Shown piece after piece: positions 4,977-7,211 of a stretch of 7,211 bases of DNA. The notes beneath the pieces were generated by a model. It was given only the letters and a program-made list of their open reading frames with translations. It was not told the DNA's origin and did not search any database. The translations under genes and the position numbers were made by a program. Numbering within the stretch: the first letter of the stretch is position 1; the number at the start of each line of letters is the position of its first letter. Source of the DNA: CBFCZU01 sp965602635 (GTDB taxonomy: Bacteria; Planctomycetota; Phycisphaerae; SM23-33); assembly GCA_965602635.1 (NCBI GenBank), contig CBFCZU010000220.1, positions 1 to 7,211 on the forward strand, written 5' to 3'.

Positions 4977-7211
4977 ATGAACCAGGATCCCATCCGCGGG
5001 CGATTCACGGCAGGCCTAATCCTTCTGGTGGTCCTCCCCATCTCGACCCATGGCAAGCCGGCCCGCTCGCGGCCCTCCGTGGCCGCGCCGGGGCGCGCGA
5101 AGGCGATCATTGAAGCGTCAGGCGTCGAGGGCGGGCTTGTCGTGGTGATCGGATGCGATGACCCGGCGCTCCTGGCGGACATTCGTGGGGCTGGGCCTTA
5201 CTTGGTCCACGGACTGGACGCTGACCAGGGAAAGGTCGCCGCCGCGCGAGAACGGCTCAGGCAACGGGGGCTCTACGGCCCCGTCACGGTCTCCCGGCTG
5301 CGGGGCGCACAGCTTCCCTACGTGGAGAGCCTCGTGAACCTGGTCGTCGTGACCGGCCAAACCCGGATCCCGGTCGAGGAGATGATGAGGGCGCTCGCCC
5401 CCAGGGGCGTCGTCGCGGATGTCCGGAGCGGGAGGATCGACACCATACGCAAGCCCTGGCCCAAGGAACTCGACCAGTGGACCCACTACCTCCACGACGC
5501 CTCGAACAACGCTGTCTCTGCCGACATGGTGGTCGCCCCGCCGCGCGGCCTGCGTTGGACCTGCGGACCCAAGTATGCCAGGAGCCACGAGCACTTCGCC
5601 AGCATGAGCGCGATGGTCACGGCCGGCGGGCGGATCTTCACCATCCTCGACGAAGGCCCCATCAGCTCGGTCTACCTGCCGCCCCAATGGAATCTGGTGG
5701 CCAGGGACGCCTTCAGCGGCGTGCTGCTATGGAAGAAGCCGATCACCAACTGGGAAGCTCACCTTCGGGGTTTCCGCAGCGGCCCGCCCGAGATCGGCCG
5801 CCGCATGGTGGCAGCGGGAGACAGGCTCTACGTCGCCCTCGGTTACGGAGAGCCGGTTACGGTCCTCGATGCCGCGACAGGAGAGCAGATCACGCCCCTT
5901 GCCGGCACCAGCGGCGCGCGCGAGCTGCTGCTCACAGGCGGGGTGCTCTACGTCCTGGCTGACGACATGACAGCGGCCCAACACGACGAGCGGAAGAAGT
6001 GGATCAACCGGACCTCCCCGACGCTGAGCATCTGGTATCGCTTCCCGCGCAAGGCGATCCCCATGTACGGGACGCAGCAGGCCGTCGCGATGAAGGCCGG
6101 GAGCGGCAAGTTGCTCTGGAAGCGCGAGTTCAGGGCTCCCGGCGAGGTCATGCCCACGACCCTGGCGGCCGACGACGGAAGGGTCTGCCTTCAGACGGTC
6201 TCGCATGTGGTCTGTCTCGATGCCTCGGCGGGCAAGGAGCTGTGGCGCAGCCAGCGCCCGGTCGCGAGGAGCCGATTCTCCTGGTCCACGCCCACCCTGG
6301 TCATCCACGACGGCGTTGTGCTCTCTCTCGACCGCGCGGCAACCGACAATGTCGACAAGTCTCCGCCGGCTCGTGGCAGCAAGTGGATCATCAACAGTGG
6401 TGAGAAGGAGCGGCGGCAGGACGCCCAGTTGGTCGCGTTCTCTCTCGGTAACGGGAAGGAGCTCTGGCGCGCGCCCTACTCCGAGAACTACAACACGCCG
6501 GGGGACATTCTGGTGATCAACGGCGTTGTGTGGGTCGGCAACCTGCGCCGCGGCGTCGACCCCGGCTTCACACAGGGCCGCGACCTGAGAACCGGCAAGA
6601 TCACCGCCACGATACCCGCCCAAAAGGCTTGGGGGCACCATCGCTGTTACCGGAACAAGGCGACCGTTCGATGGCTGCTGGTGGGCCGCGGCGGCATCCA
6701 GTTCATCGATCCGGCCAGCGGCTCTGTCAAAGGGAACTCGTGGGTACGGGGAGCGTGTCAGTATGGCACCATGCCGGCCAACGGCCTCATCTACGCGCCG
6801 CAGCATTCCTGCGCGTGCCAGCCGGAGGAGATGCTTATCGGGCTGAATGCCCTTTCGCCGCGGTCGTCCGCTGGAGAAGGCCCGGCGCCACTCGAAAAGG
6901 GTTCCGCCTATTCTGAAATCTCGAATCTCAAATCCAGCTCCTCTACAACCGGATGGCCGACATACCGCGGAGACGTCCGCCGAAGCGGCTACCAGGACCT
7001 GCCCGCGCCGGTCAAGCCGAACGTTGCGTGGACAAGAAAGCTCTCCCCGCCCATCACTGCGCCGGTCGCGGCGGGTGGCATGGTGGTTGTCGCCGAGACG
7101 GACCGCCACACCCTCCATGCGCTGTCGGCTGTGGACGGCAAGCCGGCCTGGACGGACGTCGCCGACGGCCGGATCGACTCACCGCCAACCCTGTCGGGCG
7201 GCCTGTGCCTG
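4977..7211 (+). CDS. Secreted methyltransferase-like / PQQ-like beta-propeller fusion protein (3' end outside window)
   Basis: From the ATG at 4977, 7 nt after the esterase stop, the frame stays open for 745 codons to the window edge. Residues 1-26 form a Sec-type signal (R-G-R-F then 'TAGLILLVVLPIS'). Residues 42-150 resemble a class I methyltransferase Rossmann fold: 'LVVVIGCDDPALLADI' at the SAM-loop position, 'GLDADQGKVAAARERLRQRG', 'NLVVV' and 'ALAPRGVV'. The first propeller region starts at 'WTHYLHDASNNAVS' (168-181) and has blades such as 'GRIFTILDEGP', 'DRLYVALGYGEPVTVLDAATG' and 'VVCLDASAGKELW'. Distinctive motifs follow: 'GHHRCYR' (553-559), 'RGACQYG' (591-597) and 'CAC' (612-614). 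After a low-complexity linker (628-658), 'GWPTYRGDVRRSG' (659-671) begins a second propeller region, cut off at the window end. I recall this layout from planctomycete PQQ-like proteins; biochemical function is unknown. An AAGG at 4962-4965 may serve as a weak ribosome binding site. Confidence 0.9.
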   Translation, partial: MNQDPIRGRFTAGLILLVVLPISTHGKPARSRPSVAAPGRAKAIIEASGVEGGLVVVIGCDDPALLADIRGAGPYLVHGLDADQGKVAAARERLRQRGLYGPVTVSRLRGAQLPYVESLVNLVVVTGQTRIPVEEMMRALAPRGVVADVRSGRIDTIRKPWPKELDQWTHYLHDASNNAVSADMVVAPPRGLRWTCGPKYARSHEHFASMSAMVTAGGRIFTILDEGPISSVYLPPQWNLVARDAFSGVLLWKKPITNWEAHLRGFRSGPPEIGRRMVAAGDRLYVALGYGEPVTVLDAATGEQITPLAGTSGARELLLTGGVLYVLADDMTAAQHDERKKWINRTSPTLSIWYRFPRKAIPMYGTQQAVAMKAGSGKLLWKREFRAPGEVMPTTLAADDGRVCLQTVSHVVCLDASAGKELWRSQRPVARSRFSWSTPTLVIHDGVVLSLDRAATDNVDKSPPARGSKWIINSGEKERRQDAQLVAFSLGNGKELWRAPYSENYNTPGDILVINGVVWVGNLRRGVDPGFTQGRDLRTGKITATIPAQKAWGHHRCYRNKATVRWLLVGRGGIQFIDPASGSVKGNSWVRGACQYGTMPANGLIYAPQHSCACQPEEMLIGLNALSPRSSAGEGPAPLEKGSAYSEISNLKSSSSTTGWPTYRGDVRRSGYQDLPAPVKPNVAWTRKLSPPITAPVAAGGMVVVAETDRHTLHALSAVDGKPAWTDVADGRIDSPPTLSGGLCL
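5100..5426 (+). other. Degenerate class I methyltransferase-like domain within the propeller gene
   Basis: This encodes residues 42-150 of the last gene. Strand-helix order and motif spacing fit a SAM-dependent methyltransferase: a hydrophobic strand ending in V-I-G-C-D-D, an acidic residue ending strand 2 in 'HGLDAD', the helix 'KVAAARERLRQRGL', a 'VNLVVV' strand and 'MMRALAPRGVV'. The glycine-rich loop (usually G-x-G-x-G) has only one glycine here, so SAM binding is doubtful. The assignment rests on pattern recognition by eye. Confidence 0.6.
6912..6935 (+). repeat. Short AT-rich reiterated insert (SEISNLKS-coding) in the propeller linker
   Basis: The bases GAAATCTCGAATCTCAAATC (6915-6934) are imperfect repeats of a 7-8 nt unit (GAAATCTC, GAATCTC, AAATC) in otherwise GC-rich coding DNA. 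They encode S-E-I-S-N-L-K-S in frame, and the complementary strand reads F-E-I-R-D-F-R-I in one frame. I recall similar reiterated words from planctomycete genomes, where they lie between or inside genes. The insert falls in the linker between two propeller regions. Confidence 0.5.

Noticed and set aside
4058..5182. A 374-codon open frame on the minus strand opposite the esterase gene
   Set aside because: The plus-strand esterase has a complete set of catalytic motifs, and the antisense frame crosses the esterase/propeller gene junction with no ribosome binding site or known motif.
5727..7118. A 463-codon open frame on the minus strand opposite the large propeller gene
   Set aside because: The plus strand has a signal peptide, propeller blades and an unbroken frame. 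The antisense translation is rich in Arg, Ala and Asp with no recognisable domain, as expected from GC-rich shadow frames.

Overview
The window reads as part of a GC-rich chromosome from a Planctomycetota-like bacterium (or a close relative such as Lentisphaerota, Verrucomicrobiota or Hydrogenedentes). The basis is gene content: a Tat-exported Gfo/Idh/MocA oxidoreductase, a secreted DUF1080 (3-keto-disaccharide hydrolase family) protein, a secreted alpha/beta esterase and large PQQ-like beta-propeller proteins. This mix is typical of those phyla. No rRNA or other phylogenetic marker is present, so the assignment is an inference.

All genes lie on the + strand and are tightly packed. In order they are: (1) the C-terminal end of a PQQ-like beta-propeller protein (to 305); (2) a 439-aa Tat-signal Gfo/Idh/MocA oxidoreductase (334-1653); (3) a 770-aa secreted protein with three consecutive DUF1080 domains and a charged tail (1668-3980); (4) a 330-aa secreted alpha/beta hydrolase whose ATG overlaps the previous stop as ATGA (3977-4969); (5) a large secreted protein (4977 to the window end, 745 codons with no stop) with a degenerate methyltransferase-like domain followed by PQQ-like propeller repeats. 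Gaps between genes are 28, 14, -4 and 7 nt, so a single operon is likely. No promoter, terminator, tRNA, CRISPR array or transposase is visible, and no stretch over 300 bases lacks a gene.

Working model (inference): all five products are exported and act on carbohydrate outside the cytoplasm. The Gfo/Idh/MocA enzyme could oxidise a sugar hydroxyl to a 3-keto-glycoside, the DUF1080 protein could cleave the activated keto-glycoside, and the esterase could remove acyl groups from the glycan. The two propeller proteins at either end may bind, scaffold or sense. The most unusual features are the triple DUF1080 polypeptide, the degenerate methyltransferase fold on an exported propeller, a short AT-rich reiterated insert inside that propeller gene, and a nearly identical 19-nt translation start region before genes 2 and 3.
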